Positions 45,792 to 54,693 of a stretch of 64,000 nt of DNA are shown here, in pieces. The translations under genes and the position numbers were made by a program. Origin of the DNA: Pseudoalteromonas ulvae UL12 (GTDB taxonomy: Bacteria > Pseudomonadota > Gammaproteobacteria > Enterobacterales > Alteromonadaceae); the NCBI RefSeq assembly GCF_014925405.1, contig NZ_AQHJ01000027.1, forward strand, positions 62,001-126,000, given 5' to 3'. Each line of letters begins with the position of its first letter. Within the stretch, counting starts at the first letter, position 1. The notes beneath the pieces are model-generated. The model did not search any database and was not told where the DNA came from. It saw only the letters and a list, made by a program, of their open reading frames with translations.

Positions 45792-47864
45792 ATGCTTTCT
45801 GATGCGCTAAAAAAAACCATACGTCATATACATCAACAGGTCGCCGACAACCTGGGTGATTATAAACCACGTAAAGGGCAAAATTACTTGGTCGCAGAAA
45901 TTGCGAAAACACTCAGTGGTGAATATCACAAAACCCAGCGCATTTGTGTGATGGAAGCCGGTACGGGGACGGGGAAATCACTCGCGTATTGCCTTGGTGC
46001 ATTACCTTATACATTCAGTAAAAATAAAAAACTCGTTATTTCGACAGCAACAGTGGCCTTGCAAGAGCAATTAATTGAAAAAGAATTGCCATTTTTTGCA
46101 AAGCACTCGGGACTCGATTTTAAGTTCGATTTAGTCAAAGGGCGAAATCGCTATATTTGCTCGCAAAAATTAGCGATGGCATTGGAAACATCGCCAGAGC
46201 AACTTGAATTTATTCCTTTGAGTACCGCGCCGTTATCTGACATGGAAAAAAAGTGCTTAGAACAACTACAAACGGCCTATCAAAAAAATCAATGGGCCGG
46301 CGACCGCGATAGCTGGGCTGATACAATACCGGATGCGGTGTGGAATTTAATCGCCAGTGATAAACATTCATGCCAACGGCAATTATCAGGGCATCAACAT
46401 TGCCCATTTCATCAATCCCGTAACCGCTTAAATCAAATGGACGTGCTAGTCGTCAACCATAGCTTATTATTAGCTGATCTCGATTTAGGCGGCGGCACCA
46501 TTTTACCTGAGCCAGATAACTGTGTTTACGTTATTGATGAGGCACATCACTTACCGCAAATCACTCGTGATTTCTCATCCGCATCGGGCACAATCAAAGG
46601 CACAATCGAATGGCTCGAAAAACTACTTAAATTCAACCAAAAATTAGCAAATGCTATTTCATCACAGCGCGCGATTGGCCTTAACTTTAAATTGGCCGAT
46701 GCCATTAATGATGCTAATTCGTTACTGAAAAAAGTTCGTGATTTTTTAAGTGAAACACCGTTTGAATTTAATGATGACAATGTTTATCGCTTTAAAGATG
46801 GCGAACTCCCAAGTGTCTTATCTGCATTAAGTAAAGATCTCAATGACGCCTCTTTGCTTATCTTGAAACATCTCAGAAAAATGCATGATGCGCTCACCCA
46901 AGATTTAAGTGATGGTGATGTCAAAGCGCACGTGGCTGAACCCATTTTGTCTGAAACAGGTGTATACCTTCAGCGCGTTGAAAATTTTAATAAGCTGTGG
47001 TTTAACCTCACTCACTCAAGTCAAAGCACACCTCATGCTCGCTGGATAAAGCAGTTAGAATACAAAAATAATCACGACCACCTCTTAGCTGACTGCCCCA
47101 TAGAAGTGGGCTTTTATCTCAAAGACAAACTGTGGAACGAGTGTGCCGGTGCAGTCTTGTGCTCTGCTACGTTGACTGCACTCGGCAATTTTGATCATTT
47201 TTCGTATGAATCAGGTCTAGCAGGAGAAGAAGGGGTCAAATACTTAAAAGTTCCTTCTCCATTTGATTATCCAAATCAAGGTGTGATTCACATCCCTAAG
47301 ATGGACAGTGAACCGACTGACAAAGATTTTACCGCTAACCTCATACGATGTTTACCTGACTTCATCAAAAAAGATCAAGGTAACTTAATCTTGTTTTCGT
47401 CTTATTGGCAAATGGGCGAAGTCGCTAAAGGGTTACGTGCTAAAGGGTTTAGTTTACTGATCCAAGGCGAAGCCTCACGAGAGTCATTACTGAGTTTGCA
47501 TAAAAGTAAGGTTGATGGTGGTAATGGTTCAATCTTAATGGGAACGCAAGGTTTATCTGAAGGATTAGATTTACCGGGTAATTATTTAACAAATTTAATC
47601 ATTACAAAATTGCCATTTGCCGTGCCCACCTCACCTGTTGAAGAAGCGCAAGCTGAGTATGTACAAAAGCGCGGTGGTAATGCCTTTTTGTCGATAACTG
47701 TGCCAGATGCGTCTAAGAAGTTAGTGCAAAGCTGTGGTAGACTGCTGCGAAAAGAACGTGATTCAGGCCGAATAGTTATACTAGATCGGCGCCTCATCAG
47801 TAAACGTTATGGTAAAGCCATGCTCGATTCTTTACCGCCGTTTAAACGACAAATAGATTACTAA
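45792..47864 (+). CDS. dinG: ATP-dependent DNA helicase DinG
   Basis: DinG is an XPD-like 5'-3' helicase that resolves R-loops and damage at forks. The 690-residue protein has Walker A EAGTGTGKSLAY (about residue 55) and DEAH box VIDEAHHLPQ. Iron-sulphur cysteines fall between motifs I and II (RYICSQK, HSCQRQLSGHQHC). Motif VI lies in VQSCGRLLRKERDSGR. The ATG at 45792 follows an in-frame TTG; the ribosome site is weak. It is the first gene of a run with overlapping starts (dinG, TauE-like, priC, HDAC-like), probably one operon. Confidence 0.95.
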   Translation: MLSDALKKTIRHIHQQVADNLGDYKPRKGQNYLVAEIAKTLSGEYHKTQRICVMEAGTGTGKSLAYCLGALPYTFSKNKKLVISTATVALQEQLIEKELPFFAKHSGLDFKFDLVKGRNRYICSQKLAMALETSPEQLEFIPLSTAPLSDMEKKCLEQLQTAYQKNQWAGDRDSWADTIPDAVWNLIASDKHSCQRQLSGHQHCPFHQSRNRLNQMDVLVVNHSLLLADLDLGGGTILPEPDNCVYVIDEAHHLPQITRDFSSASGTIKGTIEWLEKLLKFNQKLANAISSQRAIGLNFKLADAINDANSLLKKVRDFLSETPFEFNDDNVYRFKDGELPSVLSALSKDLNDASLLILKHLRKMHDALTQDLSDGDVKAHVAEPILSETGVYLQRVENFNKLWFNLTHSSQSTPHARWIKQLEYKNNHDHLLADCPIEVGFYLKDKLWNECAGAVLCSATLTALGNFDHFSYESGLAGEEGVKYLKVPSPFDYPNQGVIHIPKMDSEPTDKDFTANLIRCLPDFIKKDQGNLILFSSYWQMGEVAKGLRAKGFSLLIQGEASRESLLSLHKSKVDGGNGSILMGTQGLSEGLDLPGNYLTNLIITKLPFAVPTSPVEEAQAEYVQKRGGNAFLSITVPDASKKLVQSCGRLLRKERDSGRIVILDRRLISKRYGKAMLDSLPPFKRQIDY

Positions 47865-48643
47865 TGTTAGAACTAGCTTTAGACCCTTCAACGTGGGCCA
47901 TATTATGCGCGGTTGCTTTTGCCGCAGGATTTATTGATGCAATCGCTGGCGGTGGAGGATTATTGACTGTCCCCGCCTTGCTCACTGCCGGTCTACCGCC
48001 TCATTTAGTTCTTGGAACAAACAAATTAGCTGCAAGCTTTGGCTCGTTGACGGCCAGCGTCACTTATTACAAAAAGCAGCTGTTTAATCCAAGCTTTTGG
48101 AAAAAATCCATAGCAGCGACTGCGTTAGGTGCACTTTTGGGCACTCTGATGGTCGATTTTCTCTCCACCGAAATGTTAAATAAACTCTTACCTCTGATCA
48201 TTATCTTAGTGGCACTCTACAGCTTGTTTGGCCGCTTGAATCATGGTGACAGTGTCAAAATGCCAGAAAACATCCCACACTTAGCGCCAAAACAGATTGG
48301 CCAAGGTTTGAGTTTAGGTTTTTTTGATGGCTTAGCGGGGCCTGGTACGGGTGCATTTTGGACTGCCAGTAATGCCTATTTGTACAAAATGAATTTATTA
48401 CTGAACTGCGGCGTTGCACGCTCAATGAATTTTGTCAGCAATGTGGTTTCGTTGGCTGCATTTGTGGTGCTCGGTCATGTTAATTTTTTATTAGGTATCA
48501 CCATGGGCGCGTTTTTAATGTTTGGTGCCTGGTTAGGCGCTCATTCCGCCATTAAATTTGGCAGTAAACTGATCAAACCTTTATTTAATACGATGGTGAT
48601 TATATTGGCTTCTAAACTGATCTATGAGGCCTATTTTGTATGA
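47864..48643 (+). CDS. TauE/SafE-family membrane transporter (TSUP)
   Basis: The 259-residue protein has about eight membrane helices with the repeated glycine-rich TSUP pattern: AFAAGFIDAIAGGGGLLTVPALL near the N-terminus and GLSLGFFDGLAGPGTGAFW in the second half. Relatives move sulfite, sulfonates or other organosulfur anions, often by export. The ATG overlaps the dinG stop by one base. The physiological substrate is unknown, and the link to DNA repair genes is probably only co-transcription. Confidence 0.9.
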   Translation: MLELALDPSTWAILCAVAFAAGFIDAIAGGGGLLTVPALLTAGLPPHLVLGTNKLAASFGSLTASVTYYKKQLFNPSFWKKSIAATALGALLGTLMVDFLSTEMLNKLLPLIIILVALYSLFGRLNHGDSVKMPENIPHLAPKQIGQGLSLGFFDGLAGPGTGAFWTASNAYLYKMNLLLNCGVARSMNFVSNVVSLAAFVVLGHVNFLLGITMGAFLMFGAWLGAHSAIKFGSKLIKPLFNTMVIILASKLIYEAYFV

Positions 48644-49227
48644 CTATGACCGTTTTAGAACGACTCGACGCGCAAATTAATAAGCTCAAACACGACGCCA
48701 AAAAGTTTGATAACGCCAAGCTGCTCGATAAAAACCGTCACTTTCGTCACAAACAACAATTATTTGATCCGCATTTGTTTAGCAGTAAAAGTTTATTACT
48801 GGCTGATTACGTCGACGAAATCGCCGATGCGCTGTCCAACATGCCTAAAATGACACAGCGCAACAGCTATACTTTTGCAGTTGAAAAAATATCGCTGCAA
48901 TTAGAAGCTATTGTGCGTGTTCTGAAAGCCACCCCTGTATGGGCAAAAGAGAACCAAGCGACCCGCAAAAAGTATTATAAAAAAGCGGTGCAGCAAGTCA
49001 TGCAATCGTCCCATGAGTTATATAAAGAACTCTCTGAACATCATGAGTTTGAACGCCGCTTAAACGAAATGGTCTCACTGCGCCGTTTACAACTCGACAA
49101 GACTTCAACCGAACAAGCCAGTAAGATAAACTTAGAAATTCTTGCACTACATGGACGTTTAGGACGTTGCCGAAAAGCCATCAGTGCCATCGAAGATAAA
49201 ATTCAACGAGCCGAAAAAGCAAAATGA
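48640..49227 (+). CDS. priC: Primosomal replication protein PriC-like
   Basis: PriC helps reload DnaB at stalled forks. The 195-residue, highly basic and helical protein has LERLDAQINKLKHDAKKF near the start and the typical FDPHLFSSKSLLLADYVDEI core. It ends in coiled helices with many Lys and Arg. PriC is poorly conserved, but ybaM, its usual E. coli neighbour, lies 1.3 kb downstream, which supports the call. The ATG overlaps the TauE-like stop by 4 bp; a second ATG two codons later is possible. Confidence 0.82.
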   Translation: MTMTVLERLDAQINKLKHDAKKFDNAKLLDKNRHFRHKQQLFDPHLFSSKSLLLADYVDEIADALSNMPKMTQRNSYTFAVEKISLQLEAIVRVLKATPVWAKENQATRKKYYKKAVQQVMQSSHELYKELSEHHEFERRLNEMVSLRRLQLDKTSTEQASKINLEILALHGRLGRCRKAISAIEDKIQRAEKAK

Positions 49228-50135
49228 AGCCGCTTTTTTTTTACCACCCTCTTTATTCGAGTTTGCCTTTAGGGCCTAAACACCGCTTTCCAATTAACAA
49301 ATACAAAGACCTTTTCTCTAAGCTTTGTGGCACTGGGCTCGACCTCTCTATCTGTCAGGATCCTCCACCAGCAACCCTTGAACAGCTGCAACTTTGTCAT
49401 GATCAGCAATATGTTGAGGCATTTATACGTGGTGAACTTTCAGAAAAAGCCATCCGCAAGATGGGCTTCCCATGGACAGAGCTATTAGTTGAGCGAACGT
49501 TGCAATCTATTGGCGCAAGTATTGCCAGTGCAGAAGCGGCATTAAAACACGGTATCGCCCTTCATCTTAGCGGTGGTTATCATCACGCATACCGTGAGTT
49601 TGGCAGTGGTTTTTGTATTTTTAACGATTTGGCCATTGCAGCAGCACATTGCATCAAAGCGCAAAAAGCAGAACGCGTCCTTATTTTTGATCTTGATGTA
49701 CATCAAGGTGATGGCACAGCACAAATTTGCCAAAACCACCCAGATATCATTACTTGCTCAGTTCATTGTCAGCAGAACTTTCCTGCAATCAAACAACATT
49801 CTGATCTTGATTTTCCACTTGAGCGCGGCTGTAAAGATCAAGAATATCTTGAAACTATCCAGCAAGCATTGCAAATGAGCATCCGGCTGTACCAGCCAGA
49901 TTTAGTGCTTTATAACGCCGGAGCCGATATCTACCAAGGCGATGAACTTGGCTATTTTGATATCAGCCTAGAGGGCGTATATCAACGAGATAGTTACGTA
50001 ATAAACACCTGCCAAGAACTTGGATTACCGCTTGCCTGTGCTTTGGGTGGCGGGTATCAACGCGATATCAAACAATTAATTCAGGTACATTGGCAATTAA
50101 TCAGAGCCAGTTTACCTTCAATGAACACGCTCTAA
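49224..50135 (+). CDS. Histone deacetylase-family amidohydrolase
   Basis: This 303-residue zinc enzyme belongs to the class II-like HDAC/AcuC/APAH family. Active-site residues are visible: HLSGGYHHAYREFGSGFCIFNDL (paired His), LIFDLDVHQGDGTAQI (zinc Asp and His) and YNAGADIYQGDELGYF (second zinc Asp). ALGGGYQRD closes the site. Bacterial members act on acetylated proteins or small acylamides; the substrate here is not known. The ATG overlaps the priC stop by 4 bp, so it is the last gene of the dinG run. Confidence 0.92.
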   Translation: MKPLFFYHPLYSSLPLGPKHRFPINKYKDLFSKLCGTGLDLSICQDPPPATLEQLQLCHDQQYVEAFIRGELSEKAIRKMGFPWTELLVERTLQSIGASIASAEAALKHGIALHLSGGYHHAYREFGSGFCIFNDLAIAAAHCIKAQKAERVLIFDLDVHQGDGTAQICQNHPDIITCSVHCQQNFPAIKQHSDLDFPLERGCKDQEYLETIQQALQMSIRLYQPDLVLYNAGADIYQGDELGYFDISLEGVYQRDSYVINTCQELGLPLACALGGGYQRDIKQLIQVHWQLIRASLPSMNTL

Positions 50136-50250
50136 ACGACAAATAAAGAACAAAATATCAACGAATTAATTCTCAAAATTGTCAGTTAAGTGTTACATTT
50201 AAATTCAGCTTTAACACACTGGCAGTGTATTTTATAAATTGGAGAGCGCT

Positions 50251-50520
50251 ATGAAACTACATGATGACATTCACAATTATTATGAAAAACTCATGTTAGA
50301 TGAAATCGTCAAACAAAAAATTGATAAAAAACTCGACGACGATACCTTGGCAGACTTTTGCTGTACGGTTCTCAATCATCTACCAACCCGTTATATCCGA
50401 TTTGAAGTTGATATGGCGTTTTACTCACCGCAAAAAGAGCGGATAGAAATGGAAGCCAAAGTAAAAGAAGCCATCAAAGTGGCGCTTGAACTCATCGCTA
50501 AAAGACAGACCAATGAGTGA
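50251..50520 (+). CDS. ComFB-domain protein
   Basis: The 89-residue protein MKLHDDIHNYYEKLMLDEIVKQ carries a ComFB domain through DFCCTVLNHLPTRYIRFEVDMAFY. ComFB-type proteins from cyanobacteria and others were recently reported to bind cyclic dinucleotides, so a signalling role is possible. The start has a GGAGAG site nine bases upstream. Its stop overlaps the ybaM start, giving tight coupling. The frame is open four codons further upstream without a ribosome site. Confidence 0.82.
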   Translation: MKLHDDIHNYYEKLMLDEIVKQKIDKKLDDDTLADFCCTVLNHLPTRYIRFEVDMAFYSPQKERIEMEAKVKEAIKVALELIAKRQTNE

Positions 50521-50683
50521 TGTTTCTGATCAGCTAGCCCATGCACCCAAGCATGTGCAATTAGCTATTGATTTAATCATGCTGCTTGAGCAGCATGAAC
50601 TTGATCCTGCTGACGTCATTGCTGCACTTGAAATAGTCAAAACTGATTTCATTCAAAAACAACTTACCAGCACTCAAAAATAA
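50513..50683 (+). CDS. ybaM: YbaM/DUF2496-family small protein
   Basis: The 56-residue protein reads MSDVSDQLAHAPKHVQLAID, then LIMLLEQHELDPADVIAALE and IVKTDF, which aligns well with E. coli YbaM (DAPDDVKLAVDLIVLLEENQ type). Function is unknown. It begins inside the last codons of the ComFB gene (8-bp overlap), so translation is coupled. In enterobacteria ybaM sits beside priC; here HDAC-like and ComFB genes have been inserted between them. Confidence 0.88.
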   Translation: MSDVSDQLAHAPKHVQLAIDLIMLLEQHELDPADVIAALEIVKTDFIQKQLTSTQK

Positions 50684-50706
50684 CTCTTTAAAAAATAATA
50701 ATAAAA

Positions 50707-51918
50707 ATGATTACAGTAGTTCAGGCACGCCTTCCACTCCTCGATGTTTTTCGGGGATTTGCTATCTTTGGTATTTTTTTCATCAATATCACCATTATGC
50801 ATTGTCTTTTTATTAATCAAGATGCGTATTTCTCACACTATCAAGATCCTGTTAGTCAGGTGATAAACCGGGGGCTTCAGCTGTTTTTTTATAACAAGTT
50901 TTTCCCCATTTTTTCGTTTTTATTTGGCTTTGGTTTGGCGACACAAATGTTGAAGAAACGACAGAACAAGCAAGCCTATATTGGATTTTTTTCACGTCGG
51001 ATGCTGATCTTGTTTATTTTTGGTCTTTTGCACATTCATTTTCTATGGTCAGGTGATGTGCTCCATTTGTACGCAATCTTAGGCTTTTTATGTTTGTTTC
51101 TGATCCATTTAAAGAAAAAAGTACTCATTTGGATGGCCGTGGTACTGTTATTATTTCCTTTTTACGAGCAATTGTCGGAGTTTATTGTCCAAGCTTTGCC
51201 TGTTCAACTTGATGCGGCACTTGAGCGCTATTCAGAACAAGGCATTATTGATGTATTGCGCCACGGCAATTACCATGCAGTGATTAACCTCCATTGGCAT
51301 GAATACCTTGCCAACTTACCTATGTTACTTTTTTACTTAGCCCCTATTGCCCTATCGATGTTTTTACTTGGTATTGCTGCAGGTAAATCAACCCTCTCTT
51401 TAGGTAGCCCACAATGGGTCAGCCATTTTCAAAAAACAGCAATCTCTATTGCCGTCATTGGGGCTTGCTACAAAGTCTGTTTTTTATTTTTGTTACCAGG
51501 CACAGCACTATACACCCATGACATCCTACGCCCACTTTGGTTCAAACTGATGTTTTTAAGCGATATCACGCTCGGTTTATGTTATTTATGGGGATTAGCG
51601 TGGCTTTGGCATCGCGCTCTGATCCAGGGGTTGTTGATGCCTTTGTCTTATATTGGCCGAATGGCGCTGACTAATTATTTATTGCACAGTGTCGTTGGGC
51701 TATTTTTATTCACACATTTAGGATTAGAGCTTTATCAAACCTTAAGTCCTGCGGCCTGTTTTGCCATTGCTTTAGCTGTCTTTTTCCTGCAAGCATGCAG
51801 TAGTGCATTCTGGCTTCGTTATTTTCAATATGGACCCTGTGAATGGCTTTGGCGATGCGGCTCTTATGGTACTTACTTCACTTTAAGGCGCATAAAATCA
51901 AATAAACCATTTATTTGA
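50707..51918 (+). CDS. YeiB/DUF418-family membrane protein
   Basis: The 403-residue integral membrane protein has about ten helices. It starts MITVVQARLPLLDVFRGFAI, the typical RLPLLDxxRGxAxxGI opening of DUF418 proteins, then FFPIFSFLFGFGLA. Near the end it has the family motif YIGRMALTNYLLHSVVGL and ARYFQYGPCEWLWR-like FQYGPCEWLWRCGSYG. The function is unknown; relatives are acyltransferase-like. No Shine-Dalgarno site precedes the ATG, which is unusual in this window. It is 23 bp after ybaM and may be translated as a continuation of that transcript. Confidence 0.88.
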   Translation: MITVVQARLPLLDVFRGFAIFGIFFINITIMHCLFINQDAYFSHYQDPVSQVINRGLQLFFYNKFFPIFSFLFGFGLATQMLKKRQNKQAYIGFFSRRMLILFIFGLLHIHFLWSGDVLHLYAILGFLCLFLIHLKKKVLIWMAVVLLLFPFYEQLSEFIVQALPVQLDAALERYSEQGIIDVLRHGNYHAVINLHWHEYLANLPMLLFYLAPIALSMFLLGIAAGKSTLSLGSPQWVSHFQKTAISIAVIGACYKVCFLFLLPGTALYTHDILRPLWFKLMFLSDITLGLCYLWGLAWLWHRALIQGLLMPLSYIGRMALTNYLLHSVVGLFLFTHLGLELYQTLSPAACFAIALAVFFLQACSSAFWLRYFQYGPCEWLWRCGSYGTYFTLRRIKSNKPFI

Positions 51919-51970
51919 AAACAATCGTGCTCAATAATTAGCTATTAATGCTGAGTACTGAGTATTTACA

Positions 51971-53290
51971 TTATGAAACCAACGGCAGCCAAACTTTAAC
52001 ACTGACGCCACCTTGTGTGCGGTTGTAAAAACTAATTTTACCTTGATGGGCTTCGGCAATTTCACGGCAAAGTGCCAAGCCTAATCCTGTGCCACTGCTT
52101 TTTGTTGAATAAAAAGGTAACAAGGCATTGCTCATGACCGTTTCACTCATTCCCTTTCCTTGGTCATTGATACTGATGATATGTCCGCGCTGCTGACCTT
52201 CGTTTGATAAATCAATCCTTACTTCTATATTTTCAGGTTTAGAGCCAGATTCATGAGCATTTTTCAGTAAATTAATTAACAACTGTTCTAATTGTGCGCG
52301 ATCGGCATAACCATTTAGCTGAGGCAATTCACCTAAGTATTGAAATGACCATTGTAACTTTAAGGTGTTTATCAGCTCTTGCCAGTCAATATTAACAGGC
52401 TGAGGTGTCGGGAGTTTAGCAAATCGGCCATAACCTTGAATAAACTCACTCAAATGGCGGATCCGATCATCAATCGTATTAAATACACGCGCTAAACGTG
52501 GTTCATCAAGTTTGCCTGCTAACACTTGACCGCTGTGCAACATCGATGAAATCGGCGCAAGAGAGTTATTGAGTTCATGGCTAATTACTCGAATTACTTT
52601 TTTCCACACGGCCACTTCTTGACGACTCAACTCGCGGGTTAAATGTTTAAATAAATACAAATGATGGTATTGGTTGTTAAGTAAAAACCGCCCAGTTGAT
52701 AAATGCCAAGTTTGCACCTCATTGTCAGCCACTTCAAAGCTAAATAAACCATCTTTGCCGTGTGATAGCGCAGCCCCTAACGCCTCGGGAGCGGTTGCTA
52801 AAATATCCTTGAGCAACGAGCCTTGAAGCCGTTGACCTTTTAAAAATAATTCACGCGCAGTTTGATTGGAATAGACTAAATGCTGACTATCATCTATCAA
52901 CAACAACGCTTGCGGTGAACTTTGTAACACTTTGTCGAGCATCAGTTCACGCTGATAAATCCACTGTTTTTCTTGACGCAATTTATTGGCGGTCTCATTG
53001 TATAACTGGCATAAGCCTCCTAGCTCATCGTGCCCTTTGTAGCCCAACAATGTTGAGAACTCCCCATCTTTAAAATTGAGTAGCCCTGACTCTAAAGCTT
53101 GTAAACCTTGGTTAATAGGCTGAAGTAACAGATGGGTTAATAGCAGGATCAGTGTAACAGCAAGCAATACCACCGCACTGCTTAACATCAAGGACCAATC
53201 TTGCTGCCATACCAATATACTGGCAGGAAGCGCGCTAGTGAATGCCGCGATGACAAGTAACTTTGTTTGGATACGATGAAACACAGGCAT
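51971..53290 (-). CDS. Sensor histidine kinase, NtrY/AtoS type
   Basis: The 439-residue membrane kinase has two helices near the N-terminus (about residues 10-60), then a HAMP-like linker and a PAS domain (about 120-215, ALLLIDDSQHLVYSNQTARELF). The phospho-accepting region is VISHELNNSLAPISSM and the ATPase domain carries NLLKNAHESG, GKGMSE and GTGLGLALCREI. The very short periplasmic loop suggests that it senses within the membrane. Its ATG overlaps the stop of the NtrC-type regulator by one base, so they form a pair. Both follow an exporter operon on the same strand. Confidence 0.92.
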   Translation of the reverse strand: MPVFHRIQTKLLVIAAFTSALPASILVWQQDWSLMLSSAVVLLAVTLILLLTHLLLQPINQGLQALESGLLNFKDGEFSTLLGYKGHDELGGLCQLYNETANKLRQEKQWIYQRELMLDKVLQSSPQALLLIDDSQHLVYSNQTARELFLKGQRLQGSLLKDILATAPEALGAALSHGKDGLFSFEVADNEVQTWHLSTGRFLLNNQYHHLYLFKHLTRELSRQEVAVWKKVIRVISHELNNSLAPISSMLHSGQVLAGKLDEPRLARVFNTIDDRIRHLSEFIQGYGRFAKLPTPQPVNIDWQELINTLKLQWSFQYLGELPQLNGYADRAQLEQLLINLLKNAHESGSKPENIEVRIDLSNEGQQRGHIISINDQGKGMSETVMSNALLPFYSTKSSGTGLGLALCREIAEAHQGKISFYNRTQGGVSVKVWLPLVS

Positions 53291-54627
53291 TAATACTCAA
53301 TCTCAAATTTTTGTAAGCGACGGTATAAAGCCTGGCGACTTAAACCAAAATGACGAGCCACTTTTGCAATCACCCCTTCATATTGACGCATTGCTAATTC
53401 CAACTCTGACTTTTCGGGTTCTCTGCTATTCTTTTGAGTTGATTGAACATTGGAATTATTGATGTTTAATGCAAAATGTTCAGCTTCAAGCATCCCTTCG
53501 GGGTTTAATACTGCCGCGCGTTTACAGGCATTTTCCAGTTCGCGGACGTTGCCTGGCCATGGATGCGCCAAAAGCATTTGCTCAGCCATTACACTTAATT
53601 CACGATCGGGTAAAAAGTGATGAACCAAAGGCAAAATATCATCAACCCGTTCATTTAAGGCTGGTAGCTGCAACTCAATCACATTTAAACGGTAAAATAA
53701 ATCTTCTCTAAAACGACCCGCTGCAATATCTAAACGCAAGTCTGCGTTTGTGGCAGAAATCACCCGAACAGACACAGTTTGTGTCGTGACTGAGCCTAAA
53801 CGCTCAAATTCACCACTTTGTAGAACTCGCAATAACTTCATTTGTCCAGACAATGGTAAATTACCAATTTCATCTAAAAATAACGTGCCACCATCGGCGG
53901 CTTCAAAACGTCCGACTCGTCGGCTGTTGCTACCCGTATAAGCTCCAGCTTCAGCGCCAAACAGCTCGGCTTCAATAAGATCTTGTGGCAACGCACCAGC
54001 ATTGACTTTAATAAAAGGCTGCTTTGCTAAAGCAGAGTTAGCTTGAATAATCTGTGCGATGCGATCTTTCCCACTGCCATTGGGGCCAGTGATAAGCACT
54101 GATACATCCGATTTAGCTAACTGCAGTGACATATCGACAATCCGCTGCATCGCGGTACTCGCATACACAAGCCCAACTAAATCATGCTGTTGATGAGTAA
54201 GGGTGCGCTCATTTTGTTGCCGTGTGAGGATTTTATTCTGATTAGTTGCATCACCGAGTGCAATCAAGTTCGCAATGCTGACCAACAGCTTGTGATCATC
54301 CCAAGGTTTGGCTAAATAATCTGCCGCGCCCGCTTTAACCAGTTCAATTGCAGTCTCAAGCTCAGTCCATGCTGTGATTAAAATAATCGGTAAATGTGGA
54401 TTCATCGCCCGTAACTCATGAAAAAGCGCCACACCTTCTTCGCCCGATGTGGTATCGGCACTAAAGTTCATATCTTGTAGGACTAAACTAATGCGCTGAT
54501 AGCGAACGATTTGGAGCGCCTCAAACGGTGTTTGTGCACACACCACTTGATAATCATGAATTTCAAGTAATAACGCCAACGACTCTAAAATGGCGGGGTT
54601 ATCATCAACGATTAAAATTTTACTCAT
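53290..54627 (-). CDS. NtrC-family response regulator (sigma-54 activator)
   Basis: The 445-residue regulator has a receiver domain with Asp52 (LVLQDMNF), an AAA+ domain with Walker A GPNGSGKD and Walker B GGTLFLDEIGNLP, and a Fis-type helix-turn-helix at the end (VARHFGLSRQALYRRLQKFEI). The sigma-54 contact loop reads GAYTGS rather than the standard GAFTGA; Tyr is common, the final Ser less so. It pairs with the kinase at 51971. A candidate sigma-54 promoter with two upstream dyads lies before the exporter operon, which is its probable target. Confidence 0.93.
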   Translation of the reverse strand: MSKILIVDDNPAILESLALLLEIHDYQVVCAQTPFEALQIVRYQRISLVLQDMNFSADTTSGEEGVALFHELRAMNPHLPIILITAWTELETAIELVKAGAADYLAKPWDDHKLLVSIANLIALGDATNQNKILTRQQNERTLTHQQHDLVGLVYASTAMQRIVDMSLQLAKSDVSVLITGPNGSGKDRIAQIIQANSALAKQPFIKVNAGALPQDLIEAELFGAEAGAYTGSNSRRVGRFEAADGGTLFLDEIGNLPLSGQMKLLRVLQSGEFERLGSVTTQTVSVRVISATNADLRLDIAAGRFREDLFYRLNVIELQLPALNERVDDILPLVHHFLPDRELSVMAEQMLLAHPWPGNVRELENACKRAAVLNPEGMLEAEHFALNINNSNVQSTQKNSREPEKSELELAMRQYEGVIAKVARHFGLSRQALYRRLQKFEIEY

Positions 54628-54647
54628 TGTGTTTGCTTTACCTTAAA

Positions 54648-54684
54648 CGAGTACTTAAATTAGCACTGGCTCATTAAGTACTCG
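54648..54684 (-). promoter_or_regulatory. Inverted repeat between the exporter operon and the NtrC-type gene
   Basis: CGAGTACTTAA (54648-54658) and TTAAGTACTCG (54674-54684) are perfect 11-bp arms around 15 bp. It lies 9 bp after the last permease stop and 20 bp before the regulator start. No T-run follows, so it may be an operator, an attenuator or an mRNA processing site. Confidence 0.45.
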
Positions 54685-54693
54685 CTTATTATT

